From: Anagrus nilaparvatae
Taxonomy: Eukaryota; Arthropoda; Insecta; Hymenoptera; Mymaridae
Assembly: GCA_022575985.1 (NCBI GenBank)
Contig: JAKSXM010000288.1
Coordinates: 1,639,501-1,703,500, forward strand
DNA: 64,000 nucleotides
Reading direction: 5' to 3'
Under the pieces are notes generated by a model. It had not been told where the DNA came from and did no database searches. It was given only the letters and a program-made list of their open reading frames with translations. Below, one piece after another: positions 22,770 to 34,292 of the stretch. A program made the position numbers and the translations under genes. Numbering within the stretch: the stretch's first letter is position 1; each line of letters starts with the position of its first letter.

Positions 22770-23055
22770 TCAGAGGTAAACTTTTTTAACGCTACGAGTT
22801 GTTGCAAAACCATCATTACGTCTGAAAGCCTCTGAATTTTGAACTGAACGTAATGTTCCAAAATTATCACGTGGACCACCACGATAACCACCTCCATAAC
22901 CATCTTGGAATTGAAAAATGTTTTCTCCTGGTACTGGCGGTGGTTTACGCATCGTTCCTTTCGGCGAATGTAATTTTGGTGGCTGAGGTACCAATACTGG
23001 CTCAGCATACGTTACTTCTTCTTGAGGTAAAAGTTTTGGCTCTGGTGCCAATCTA
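22770..23055 (-). CDS. Sema1a: Sema1a exon: cytoplasmic tail to the canonical TGA
   Basis: After AATTTACAG it completes AG|T (Ser) and reads [19 protein letters not shown], a KPPPVPG proline motif, a Gly/Tyr-rich GYGGGYRGG run, and finally [11 protein letters not shown] before TGA (22772-22770). The grasshopper founding member also ends in a VKK-aromatic-aliphatic sequence, so this is the expected C-terminus. The open reading continues past the stop without a splice signal in between. Confidence 0.92.
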
Positions 23056-26000
23056 CTGTAAATTAAATATACAAAATCACAATATTTTTAGGATAAATGA
23101 ATAATTCGTCAGGATTAATTTCTATTTTAAAATGAAACATTAATTTTTATTTTAAGAACTTTTTTATTATGCACTAATTAATTGGGAATATTTAATAGTT
23201 TTGATGCTAATTAAAGCCAAGTAATTTTTAAAATAAAAATAAAATTTATATTATTAAATTATTACCGAGGAAAAAAGGGAATCTTAAGCTTTCATATTTT
23301 AAATAATAAAAATCTTTTTATTTTTAGCTAATAAAATTTAAAAAAAATTTTTTGTTTAATAATAGCTGGTAATATTTTTTTCAGAAAAAAATTGCTCTCG
23401 TGACTTTGCCGTATTAAATATTAAAATAAAATTTTATCTTATACGAATTATTAAATAATAAAATGAAATATTAGATTTATTTAAAAAATTTTTTCCAATA
23501 TTTTCAATATAGAATTAAAAAAAAAATACGGGTAAAGCAGATAAAATTCTATACCTATTGACATTTTGACGTTGTTCAAAATATTCATATTCAGTATCAG
23601 GATAAGGTAAATTATCATCTTCATCTTTTTTGCATTTTCTACCACATAAATAACCAGCAGTAAAACCAACTAATAATGCTGATAATGCACCAGCTATAAC
23701 AGCCATAACTAAAGTTTCAACAGAATATTGTGGTGGTGGTGAATCTGCTGCTGATACTTCTGGACCTTAAAAATAGAAAGAAAAAAAAATTTTTATATAC
23801 AGATTATTGATTTTAGTTTATTTTTTTTTTATTGATTGATTTTGAGAGCGAATTCTCGTGTACTAGTTTAAACGAACACTCAATTTCACTTCTTTTTTAT
23901 CAATAATCTATACGATGAAAAACTATCTTTTTTATTTTTATTATCTGACGCGACTATGCTTTTAAATTTTTTATTTTTTTCTTTCTAACTCAATATAGAT
24001 AAAGTTAAAAAATGTTATAAAATTTATTTTTAAATTATCTATAAAAAAGGAGAAAAAAAATCTTTACCAGAATTACTTTGTTCTTCATCTTGCATGATAT
24101 TTATTATTTCTCCACCTTGACTATCTTTATTGGATGTCAGAGAATCTTGAGGGAATTTATTTTGATTCGCTGATATTGCACCAACATTACCAGCATCTTT
24201 GTTTAAGTTTTTACCAGGAGGACAAGATGGATGAATACCAGTTGAAATACTTTGAAGGAATCTCGTTGCATCAGTTGCTGAGTTTCCAACTAAGGCTCGA
24301 CATTTCCCTTCTATTTTATCCCATGCGCAATATGGATCTTGCAATGCAACGCATTCGCCTGTAATCAAATTTTGTGTATTAGATTTATACTTTAATAATA
24401 TCTAACAATTATTACATACCACAAGATAATATTCTATCGCTATAACATCTGTGCAGCCTAAGTGCTTGAACTTGACTATCGGCAATAACAACTAATCTTC
24501 CGTCTTCAAGTCCGTCACCTTCTTGTGTTGATCTAATAACTTTAATTCCTCTAACTGGTACCGTTTGTGGAAATGCTTGTATTTCTTCAATTACAACAGG
24601 ACTGACTTTTGTTCTGGAATCAGCTGAATCAGCGTTTATTGCTTTTATGACTTTACCGTTGTCAGTACCAATGAAGAGTACGTCGTAAGTTTTATCTCCA
24701 GGTGTCTTAACTTGTGGGTCAACAGTTATTTGTGTAAACCTATAACTAATTTTTAAAAATGAATTAAATACTAAAAAATTCTGGAATATTTTTAAAGTAA
24801 ACTTTTGTTATTCTTACTGGAAACTGGTTCGAATCACAATAGGCTGTCCAAAGAAATTCCTAACTGTTTCGTCCATCAAAGAATGACTTTTAATGAAATT
24901 AAGCGTTAAGTCTGGTAATGTTCTTGAATCATTTGCGCACTGTCCTGGCCTTGGATCTGGAACTTTATTACTTTGAACTGGTAACCAATTAGAATTCATG
25001 GCTTGTTGTTCTTTGAAGTTTCCTTCAAATGTATCAGCAATGTCTTGTAAAGAAAATGCACAAACTGCTGATCCACTTATGCTATTTACTGGTGTTGTGA
25101 ATGTACCATAAATTAATTGAGCATTAACTCCGCCATATTTACCAGAAACCATTTCAGTAGTAGATTCTGTTTATTTAAAAATAAACATTCATTATTTTTT
25201 TTAACAGACAAAAATTCTTTGTTATATTTAAAATTAGGCATAAAAATAATCAACTTACGAATTTCATTGAAATAAAATGGGAAGTCACCAGCCACTGAGC
25301 AATTTAATCTTGACTTTAAGAATGACGTCCATCTATTACGGAAACGATGAGGCCCGCCTTTATCATGCTTACAAACTCTTGCAACTCGAGAATAAACCGC
25401 CTAAAAATTTAAAAAAAATTTAAATTTAGTTGCATTTTTCAAAAGATAAAAATAAATATAATTTATACCTTTCCACAATTAATATATTCAACAGCTGTTT
25501 CTCGGAAGAAGAAATATACAAAATCTCCATGGGCCATTGAACTAACGAAATTTGGCGCTGAAAGTATAATAAGCAATATAAAATTCAAGAAAAAAGTCTA
25601 AAAAAAGAATGGAAGAAATAATAAAAAGAAAAATAATGATAAAAGAAGTGACAAAAGATAAATAGATTAGTTGCATCAAAGTATGTCAAAAGTTTTTTTT
25701 TTCTTTTTTTTTTTAAGCGAATGTTCGAAAACTGGATAAAAGTATTATTACAATAGTTTTTACTAGATTTAAAAGAGATTATTAAAGAGATTTGTTAATC
25801 TACTTTTATACTTAAATATAAAAAAGTTTTTTTAACAATTTAGTTCTAGCTTTTTTTAAGGAAGTTTTATGTTTAACTATAAACGAAAATTAGTGATTTA
25901 AAGTAATTTATGAGGTAATTCACCTCTTTTTTACAAAGCTTACAAAAATTACGAACACAATTTAAATATTTTTGTCACTATACCAAAGTAGCAAATGTAT

Positions 26001-29000
26001 TTTATTAAATTTTTAGCTCCTTGTGCTTTTTTTTATTATTCAGTTTTAAAAGTCCACATCATTTTGTTACTTCTGTCTGTATTATAAAATTATAATTCGC
26101 CGTCGATAGGGATCAATTTTTTTGACAAAATCAAGGGGTAGATTTTAAAGCAATATAATTTACTCTGCCTCTATGAGGGTTGACGCGTTAAATGTGTAGG
26201 GGAGCCCCTGGTATTGTATAGAAATGACGAATACTATAATTCCTTGCAACGATATTCATTTATGAATAAATGATTGGAAAAATAAATTTCAATCTAATCT
26301 AATACTGGAACATAAAATGAAAATTGATAACAAGACTTACCATTTAAACTCATTGAATCATATTGTTCAGTTTGTAATGGTTCTCTATAAATAATTGGAT
26401 CCATTCCTGAGAAATCCGCAACAGTACCAGTAAATAATTCTCCATTAACATAAACATATGTACTATTATGTACAGGATCATAAGGGCATACTGCCTGTGC
26501 TGGTTTTTCACTTGCCATTGTGTAATTACCAGGTATAACATTATAATAACGACACATTGGTTTAAATGCATTTGTACCACATACGAGTAAACTATTATTT
26601 CCTGTTTTAGCTAATATACGTATATAATTTTGACAATTTTCATCATCCTTTCCTTTAACTACACACATTTTTACATCTTTTTCTGGTGAATACCACGTTA
26701 ACCTTTGTTGCTCTGTTAAGTCTGTTAAACTTAAATTGTGTACTAGATTCCTGTTGATGAAAAAACAAAAGGAATTTATTACCTCTTAAAATGTATAAAT
26801 AGACTTTTATATTATAAGTAATTTATTTTTATTGACTTTAATGAATGCATTAATGTACATAGGTACTAGATATACATTATGAAATTGATCTGAATGAACT
26901 CAATAGCTTTTTATTATTTTTAAAAGAGATTATAATAATTAATATAAGAGCTCATGAAATTTTTACCTTATTAATTTAGATTTTGTTGCTTTTAAACTTT
27001 TCTTACATAAGAAACTTTTTTATGCTTTATTTCTTATATACCTATAAGAATTAGCATATAAATTAATCAAAGAACTTTGTTAATTGATAAAAATGTTTTT
27101 AAAAGAATTTTTTTTTTGTCTTAGAATTATAGATTTTACTAAAAAATCTTAAAGTTAAATAATTTCTGAGGAATTGAGCCCAAATCAAATTAAAAATAAT
27201 TTTTTCTGCCACAAGTTATTTGACTTCTAAGTAGTATTTTCTATGTTTTGGCAGCCATTTTCGTGTTTTTGGCTTCTTTTAGAAATTTCAAAATTTTCAT
27301 ATTTTTACTGCCGAATGCTTTTTGTTACAATGAAAATATTTTCCTTGATGATAGCTAGTAAAAGGAAATTTAAGCTAAAATATAATTTTGGAAAAGTTGA
27401 TTTGGACTGCACAAGAAAATCATCATTCACTTTTTGAGTATAAATGGAGAAATTTCAAAATTAAGAATCATAATTTAACATTTTTTTGAATGTCTGAATG
27501 AAAACTGATGGACGAATTGGCTTGAGTGAAAAATTGCACACTTTTCTTAAAAATCATTTTTTAGCTTCATTCAGATATGGTAAAATTAAAATAGAAAATT
27601 TAATTTGGGTGTTCATAAATTAAAATATTGAAAATATTTCGAATTCGAAAAATAGCTGCCATTTCGAAACCTTTTAGTTAAGAACCTTAAAAACTAAGAT
27701 ATCAGTCAAATAATCTTTTTGAAAATACAAGGAAAATCCCATATTTTAACTTTTCCTTTAAGATCAATTTCACTAAAAATTACAAATTTAATACTATTTG
27801 GCAACAACGCACCTAGAAAATGTAAAATAGTTATTGAAAAACAATAACTAAAAAAAAAATTGATTAACCAATAAACAAAATTAGCATGCATAAATAATAA
27901 AAAATGTAAAATAAATTTAAATAAAATGAATATAATGTATATTTGAAAATTAGTTTATAGTCTCTTCAATCACAATATCAACAAACTAATCAACAACAAG
28001 CCATTAATCAATTATAAAAGATATCGATCTAATTAACGCGATTTTCATTCTCTATCTTCCTCTATTCCATGATATAACATTCAAAGTCCATTCATTTTAA
28101 CTATCTATGTGTGTACAAAACTTTAACCATAAATTCTTCCTTTAAAATTATATATCAGATTATATATTATTATGATTATACTATTTTGAAAAAAAGAGGC
28201 AAATTTATCATCTGGAAATAATAACGAAAATGATAATTTTTATTCAAGATAATAATTATAATTAGAAAATTAAATAATTTATGTAAAAATCAATGAATCA
28301 ATTATTATAATCTGATAAATTAATAGGATACGTAGATAGTTTAATTTTATATGTTTCTCTATTTTGAAATTTATCAGATTTCAAATAAAATATATTATTT
28401 TATAGATATATACGTGATTATTCTTCCGTATGCTTCTGATTATGGCTTATTTATAAAAAATATCTATCCGTACGCCTGTTTTACTGAAATTATATTTCTA
28501 GAGGATAATAAGAATTTCTCGATTTACTTTTTTAGATTATTATTGACAACAAAGAAATAATAGAAAAAATTATTTACGCTAGTTATCGATTATATTTTAT
28601 ATTAGTATACATGCTACTGGCCAAACTTGAAATTGGATTAAATAAGTTTTTTTAAATATTAAAAATTAGAATAACAATTTTTTTAATAAGATTGAATTTT
28701 TCGACCAAGAGGGCAATAAAAAAGAGTCGTACAAAATAATTGGTCGTTTGGGGTGCATTTGTTAATTTAAGGGTGTCCTGTGCATTTCTGTTTAGCAAAA
28801 ACGCAATTTTCAGGTTTAGATATCTAATAAGACTATATATGAGAAAACCTCTTTAGGAATAGGAATATCAATTTCTGCCTCCTTCACATTATGGCTGGGG
28901 CATAAATCTTACGATGATGCAGTTCATATATTATTTTCTCCTACAAAAAGTAACTTTTAAGGCTGTTTTAAATGTTTCTATCAATTTTCCTAATTAATAT

Positions 29001-29735
29001 AAAATAAATCTGCTAGCTGCAAGCAAAATCTTATTTCAGTGTGATATATATGCAAAAAACACTTTATTCATCCCGGTTTCATTTGCGAGACAACTATTTT
29101 TGAATGAGCTCAGAATTAAGTTTATTATTTTTCTTTTTGTAGGTTACAAACAGATCACTTTCTTCGTAAATTTTTATAAAAAAATACCAAATAAATTACT
29201 TATGATATTTTAATAATTTTATTTTTTCATAAATATGAGGAATTCCGCCCCAACTGGTTCCAAGTTGAACTAAAGGGTCGCAGAAATTGGCCCAAACTAT
29301 TTTTTTCCGAAAGTAGTAATCGCAGCCAATTTTAGCTTTCTGGTCAAATACATGATTTTTGACAGACATTTTTGTGTTATTGGTCTATTTTGGTAAATAG
29401 ACTCAAAATATTCTTGTTTTTGCTGCTAAATATTTTCCTATTAGTTGGTTATAAGAAATTTTCCGCAGAATTCTATTCCGAGGTTCAAAAGCTAAAATTG
29501 GCTGAGAGTACTTACTTTTAGTTTTACTACTAGAAAAAAATATTTTTAGCCGATTTCTGCGACTATTCAGTTCAACTTATTGGCCCAGTTGAGGTTAAAT
29601 CCCTCGAATTGTTAAAATTAAAAAAAAAGTTAAATTACCTTCCACCAATAAGAAGATAGTTTCCTTCTCTAAGTATTAACCGAAAATAATCTGTGTGTGT
29701 TTCGTTTCCAGTAAACCTAAATACATCTTCTGCAC
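22770..29735 (-). CDS. Sema1a: Semaphorin-1A, transmembrane axon-guidance protein (N-terminus missing from the found exons)
   Basis: Nine exons (29735-29639, 26750-26341, 25557-25469, 25400-25259, 25166-24818, 24745-24420, 24358-24068, 23765-23555, 23055-22770) join in phase with GT-AG introns to give 732 codons plus stop. Residues about 1-460 are most of the seven-bladed Sema domain; a PSI cysteine knot lies near 462-505, a membrane helix near 585-607, and a cytoplasmic tail of about 125 residues ends SVKKVYL. Class-1 semaphorins sit at the neuronal plasma membrane, act as PlexinA ligands and can also signal in reverse. Conserved family blocks include [40 protein letters not shown] and LQDPYCAWD. 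The signal peptide and first residues of the mature protein are missing. Identification is by recognition of the family; orthology to insect Sema1a is very likely. Confidence 0.95.
23555..23765 (-). CDS. Sema1a: Sema1a exon: transmembrane helix
   Basis: Reads [18 protein letters not shown], then a hydrophobic helix ([20 protein letters not shown]) followed by the positive stop-transfer [10 protein letters not shown]. The inward tail continues [18 protein letters not shown]. Acceptor TTTTTAAG, donor GTATAG. Codons 568-637. Confidence 0.93.
24068..24358 (-). CDS. Sema1a: Sema1a exon: PSI domain and juxtamembrane linker
   Basis: Reads [20 protein letters not shown], completing the cysteine-rich PSI domain, then HPSCPPGKN and a hydrophilic Asn/Ser/Gln-rich stalk ending EEQSNSG. 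Acceptor GATTACAG, donor GTAAAG. Codons 471-567. The stalk is the least conserved part of the family. Confidence 0.93.
24420..24745 (-). CDS. Sema1a: Sema1a exon: last Sema blade and start of PSI domain
   Basis: I chose the acceptor ATTAG at 24746, which yields [12 protein letters not shown] and keeps the family's 'YRFT' block. A second AG six bases further in (at 24740) would give QFTQ without YR. The exon then reads [16 protein letters not shown], and ends [12 protein letters not shown] at donor GTATGT, opening the PSI domain. Codons 362-470. Confidence 0.92.
24818..25166 (-). CDS. Sema1a: Sema1a exon: Sema-domain blades 5-6
   Basis: Reads [42 protein letters not shown] and [17 protein letters not shown], ending TSF with CA|GTAAGA. 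Includes the plexin-semaphorin typical GSAVCAFS strand and the RPGxC cysteine. Codons 246-361. Sequon at NDS. Confidence 0.95.
25259..25400 (-). CDS. Sema1a: Sema1a exon: [16 protein letters not shown] segment
   Basis: Begins in phase 0 after TTTTTAG and reads [19 protein letters not shown], then [15 protein letters not shown] and FPFYFNEI. Donor GTAAGT. The RVARVCKxDxGG and FLKxRLNC motifs are hallmarks of the Sema fold. Codons 199-245. Confidence 0.95.
25469..25557 (-). CDS. Sema1a: Sema1a exon: conserved RETAVEY segment
   Basis: Reads [20 protein letters not shown] followed by [10 protein letters not shown], one of the most conserved parts of the Sema domain. Acceptor ACTTTCAG, donor GTATAA. 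Codons 169-198. Confidence 0.95.
26341..26750 (-). CDS. Sema1a: Sema1a exon: Sema-domain core, blades 1-3
   Basis: The split codon AG|G gives R in [14 protein letters not shown]. The exon carries [20 protein letters not shown], the [10 protein letters not shown] cysteine pair, [10 protein letters not shown] and [15 protein letters not shown], ending SLN|A. Codons 33-168 of the recovered protein. Acceptor ATCAACAG, donor GTAAGT. Sequons at NLS and NST. Confidence 0.95.
27545..27710. repeat. Dispersed intronic repeat, copy 1
   Basis: Contains 'ttcattcagatatggtaaaattaaaatagaaaattta' followed by 'gctgccatttcgaaacctttt' and 'agaaccttaaaaa'. The same ordered words occur at 30290-30432 and 44517-44670. 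Non-coding and within a Sema1a intron. Confidence 0.55.
29237..29605. mobile_element. Palindromic MITE, family 5 copy 1
   Basis: Begins GAGGAATTCCGCCCCAACTG and ends with the inverted GGCCCAGTTGAGGTTAAATC plus CCTC. The arms share 'tcgcagaaat' and 'gccaattttagct' words in inverted order. It sits 34 bases from the Sema1a exon at 29639, in the upstream intron. A rearranged relative lies at about 60345-60625. Confidence 0.7.
29639..29735 (-). CDS. Sema1a: Sema1a exon: first recognised Sema-domain exon
   Basis: It starts after TTTGTTTCAG with GT completing a Gly codon and reads [17 protein letters not shown], then [12 protein letters not shown]. The donor is GTAATT. This is the first blade of the Sema domain, with an N-glycosylation sequon at NET. 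The exon begins in phase 1, so the upstream partner must end with a single base, probably G. Confidence 0.9.
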
Positions 29736-30289
29736 CTGAAACAAAAACATTAAATTTCCGTTTAAGTATTTCGTTAGAATTCAAATATGTTTATAAAAAA
29801 AGTTACACACATACACACGTACACAAATATACAAATAAATTGATTTTCTATTTTATTTATTTTATCTAGATTTTCTTACATTTAAAGTAATATATTTTAA
29901 AGTAGAACAGTTCCGTAATAATGAAATTGGGGGATTTAAAGAAAAAATTCAGAAAAAAATTAAAAAAACACCATTATTTTTTTTCTTTTAGGTCATAGTA
30001 CCTCATTTTTTCCTAAGCTTTTTTTTCATTTCAGACGTCGTAACTAATTTTTTTCTATGGAAGTACTAATTTTAGGAATATCTATTTTAATCATTTTCTC
30101 GGATCTAATACTTAATTTTTTGAAAATTTTTGTCTTAAATTTTTAGCATCAAAAAATAACGTGACTTTTTTTTAGCAATTCGAGATCTCACGCATTTGTA
30201 TCTAAATACATAGTAGAGTTTACCCAAAAAAGCGTGAATCTCACACAAAATGCGTGAGAGTTGTCAGGTCTGCTGTATATAGAGCGGTG

Positions 30290-30432
30290 AAAAATTAAAA
30301 TCAAAAAATTTTTTCAGATTTATTTAGCAAATTTGAGCAAAAAAAAAGTCGAAAAACAGCTACCATTTAAAAACCATTGAACCTAGATCCTTAAAAGTTG
30401 GCATAGTATCATATTTTGACATACTGAACCCA
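30290..30432. repeat. Dispersed intronic repeat, copy 2
   Basis: Shares 'aaaaattaaaat', 'cagctaccatttaaaaacc', 'gatccttaaaa' and 'tcatattttgacatactgaaccc' with the copies at 27545 and 44517. Confidence 0.5.
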
Positions 30433-33400
30433 CAGACTTCGAGGTACCTTTAATGTTAGATACACTAAGTTTAACTTAAAAAAAAAATCATATTTTTATT
30501 TATCATAACCAAATATATAATTTTTGATTACAAATAAATATATTCTGATTAGTTTATTAAATTATTCTTTGATAATAATAATTTTCTTTTGAATTTACAT
30601 TTATATTAACATAAATAATAGTTTTGTTGTATATAAAGTTAAAAGCTTTTGAAATTATTATATATATATATAAAATATAGATTTCCAAGCGAAATAACTT
30701 TAATACTAAAGTGTACATACAAATATTTACTTGAATTTGTATAATAGCAAAGTACATTATATGCAAATATGTATAGATTTAGAAAATTTTGTTTATATAT
30801 ACATATTTATTTAATAATTTATAGTATTCAGAAAAAATGAAATTTTGTTCAAAGTTTTATCTATTTTAATGTGAGTGGACTTTAATGGAATATTAGTACT
30901 TTTATGTTTATTCATTTTTTAGGAAAAATCGAGGTAGCATGAAAAACGTTCGTTTAGAAATACAGCATTCAAGTTTTGGTTAAAAATTATAAAAATTACT
31001 TGAATATCAGGTTAAGAAAATCAATTAATTCACTGGCTATAATTAGTTCTTTAACCTCATATCTACTGGTTGCAGGTACAACAAATATTTATTTTCAACC
31101 TCATAATTTTCAGTGACTATTCAAAAATTATCGATTTTGCCAGAATCCAAAGATTATTTCTATTATCTATCTGTTTTTTGTAATATTATTATCTAAACGT
31201 TTTTTTTCATCATAAAAAGCACCTTTTTTACTCAGGGAACCATTATTTTATTTTAAATTTCTCGCATATAAAATAATTGTTTATTGTGGTTTGCAAATCA
31301 ACACGAAAATAAGACCTTCGGACTTAAAGGGTCAACTTTAAGTAACAAGATTAAGAACCCGTCCAAAGGCAAGTTTATATTCTGTACGTGATAAAAAGAA
31401 ATTTCAAAAAAATTTTATTAAACAAATATTAATTAAGCTCGAATGAATTTTTAATACTTAAAATGAACTTATAAAAAAAAATTAAACGAAATTAAAATAA
31501 TTTCATTTAATATCTCCTTATCTGACAAAGCAAATCTTAAATTTTTATAAAACCTGTTAAAAAGAAAAGATAACCAAACTACCAGTTATTAAAATTTAAT
31601 TTTAATTATTTCAAAGATAAAATAAATATTCAAATAAAAATTAATTAAAAAGATTAAAGTAAAATCTCCAAAATTGCATTCGTTATCTATAAATTAGAAT
31701 TAGCAGAATCCTGATATAGATTTTGTTTTAGTGTACACATATATGACGAAAATTATTTAGATTTTCAATATGCATAACATAGAATTATAATTTGGATCTA
31801 TATGATAATTTTCATATTGCGATCAAAACTCTCTTGTTTCATGCGTACGTACACAATTTAATGCACCAAAATTTAAAGTCAACAAGAAATATTATTGACA
31901 AATATATTTATACAATATGCATCAGCTACACATACACAGATACAATATTTGTTAGTGTTTGTACATTACAGTAACCACAGTCCAATTGAATATATCGACG
32001 TGACTAGATTTTCTGGCTGGGTTTTTCGAATGACGCATTATGCGGACTTGTCAAGCGTAGGAAAATATTGACATTTTAGAGAAAATCGAAGACCATGACA
32101 AAGTTTGAATGTTGATAAAAAAATAAAAAAAAAATAGATAAATATAAATAAATGAAAACGTAAAAATAAAACCATGTTCTGTGCATTATATGCTTTGATT
32201 GAATATTCAATAAATTTTTTTTACAAAATTTTTTTGTATTTTGTTATTTTGTAAAAAAAATTTTTTATATTGCTTTGTTATTCTTTTATTCTTATTCTAA
32301 AAAGTTTTTAAATGTTTGTTTTTTGTTTTAATTATGTTATTGAATTTACCAATTATTTTTATCAATAAATTCAATGTACTTGAAAATTTATTTATTTATT
32401 CTAATGTTAAGAGTGAAAAATGTAAGTAAAAATCATGAAATTTTCATCTCAAATAAATTTCTGTTATATTAAATTCTTACAGCGTACTGAGATTTTCGCC
32501 CTATCCAGTAAGTGTAAAAAGGGAGTAAACAAAGACTAAGGATTCGAAAGAAAAAAATTTAATTGGAACAATGCCAGAATCCAAAAAGAATATCAGGGAA
32601 AGGGGACATAACATATTCTTTTTGAGACACATAATTTTTTCTAAATTTAAAAAGTTTGAAAACCAAGCAAAAATTATTTTAAAATTACTTAAACTTCATC
32701 GATAAGCGTATCTCCAGGTATAAAATTTGCATAAAATAAAAATTGTAAACTAAAAAAAATTTACATCCCAGGGAATTACAAATTGTCTATTTTATTTTTT
32801 AACAGACATAAATTTAATACGCAATAAAACGAGGTTAAAATTTGTTAAGAATAATCATCTTCTCTCAGTTACTGTATTCCTTTGGGGGTCTGATTATTAG
32901 CGTGAGAGTATAGTTAGAGCCATTAACTGTCTTTATAAATGTTGCATCTGTTATACACGTTGTTAATATACCACTTGATACATATAAAAAATAATATATA
33001 GAACACATTTAAGCAGATTAACTTCGAAACAGATAAATTTATTCTTCTTATATATTATTCTGCTGATTCATACACATTAGTTCTTTAATTATAAATTTAT
33101 ATTACATAAGAGAATAAAACTTAATTTTTTTTTTTATATTTTAGTCGAAAGATTTTTAAATTAAAATTAAATTAACTTTTATAAGTTTTTAATTAAAATT
33201 AATTTGAAAATTTTAATTAAAATATATTCAAATTTTTATCTTTTCTCATGTTACATCTGCTTTGGGGTTAGAAAAAATCTGATAAGCCTTGTAGTTAACC
33301 ATTAAAAGATTCTGTGTGGGCCTACTAGACAGGAGTTGGACTGAAAGTTCACGAAAATCGATCAAAATATCTATTTTATATAGAAGAGACAAAATATTGG

Positions 33401-34270
33401 TTTTGAATTTGCATGCAGGATGCAAAAGTCGAATCCCATTTTTTGTCCCGTGATAAAACATAATTTTCCATACAAAAAGTCTTCCTAGGTAGAAAATAGG
33501 CGTTTTTGCCCTAAATGTGTAAATTATATTCTTGAACTACTAATTTTTAATATTTTCAAATTTCCTGCTAAGTCTGATGGTTAAATGAAAAATTTTTATT
33601 TCTTCATAAAGTTAGGAGAATGGCAAAATTTTAGGGTAAAATTTCATAATTTAATGTTTTTCAATGAAATTTCAGCTGTGAAAAATATATTCAAAAATCT
33701 GTTAAATTATATAACTTCATTCTCTCTTCTTTCTGAAGACACCAAAAATTCTATCCTTGTGTAAAATTTGCAAAGAAATGGTGCAAATAAATTGGTAGAG
33801 AAGCTTATTTTAAGTTACACTTTCGAAGAAACAAATATTTTTTACAATTTTACTTCAAGTCTAACTTGCTTCAAGTTGGTATGTAATTACGATTTTAAGA
33901 TATTAGTAAACAATTTTTTAAAATTTTACTAAATTATCAAAGAGTGTGCCTAACAACTCGTACATCAATGAGGCGAAAATTTTCAAAAATAAATATTAAA
34001 TAAATTTAAATTTCTTAACTGTCACATAAATTTTATAAGTTCAAATGAATAATTTACACCTCTTTTTGAAAAATTCCAACAAAAATCAAATTAAAATACT
34101 AAAAGTAAATATTATAACTTCAACGTTCTATGAACTTTTCTGAATTCCGTTATTAAAATTTAAAAATTAAATAAATTAAATATTTAAAGACATAAAATAT
34201 TTTTAATATATTAAACTAAACAACAAAAGCATACGTATATATTATGTAAGTTTAATGCGTTTGTAAGCAT

Positions 34271-34292
34271 AACAGAGAGAGAAAGAGAGGAG
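34271..34292. repeat. Short (GA)n-rich tract
   Basis: 'agagagagaaagagaggag' purine tract. Similar GA tracts bind GAGA factor in flies, but a single short tract is weak evidence for function. Confidence 0.5.

Noticed and set aside
22730..23008. 92-codon minus frame overlapping the semaphorin tail
   Set aside because: It is out of frame with the neighbouring exons on both sides and lacks conserved content.
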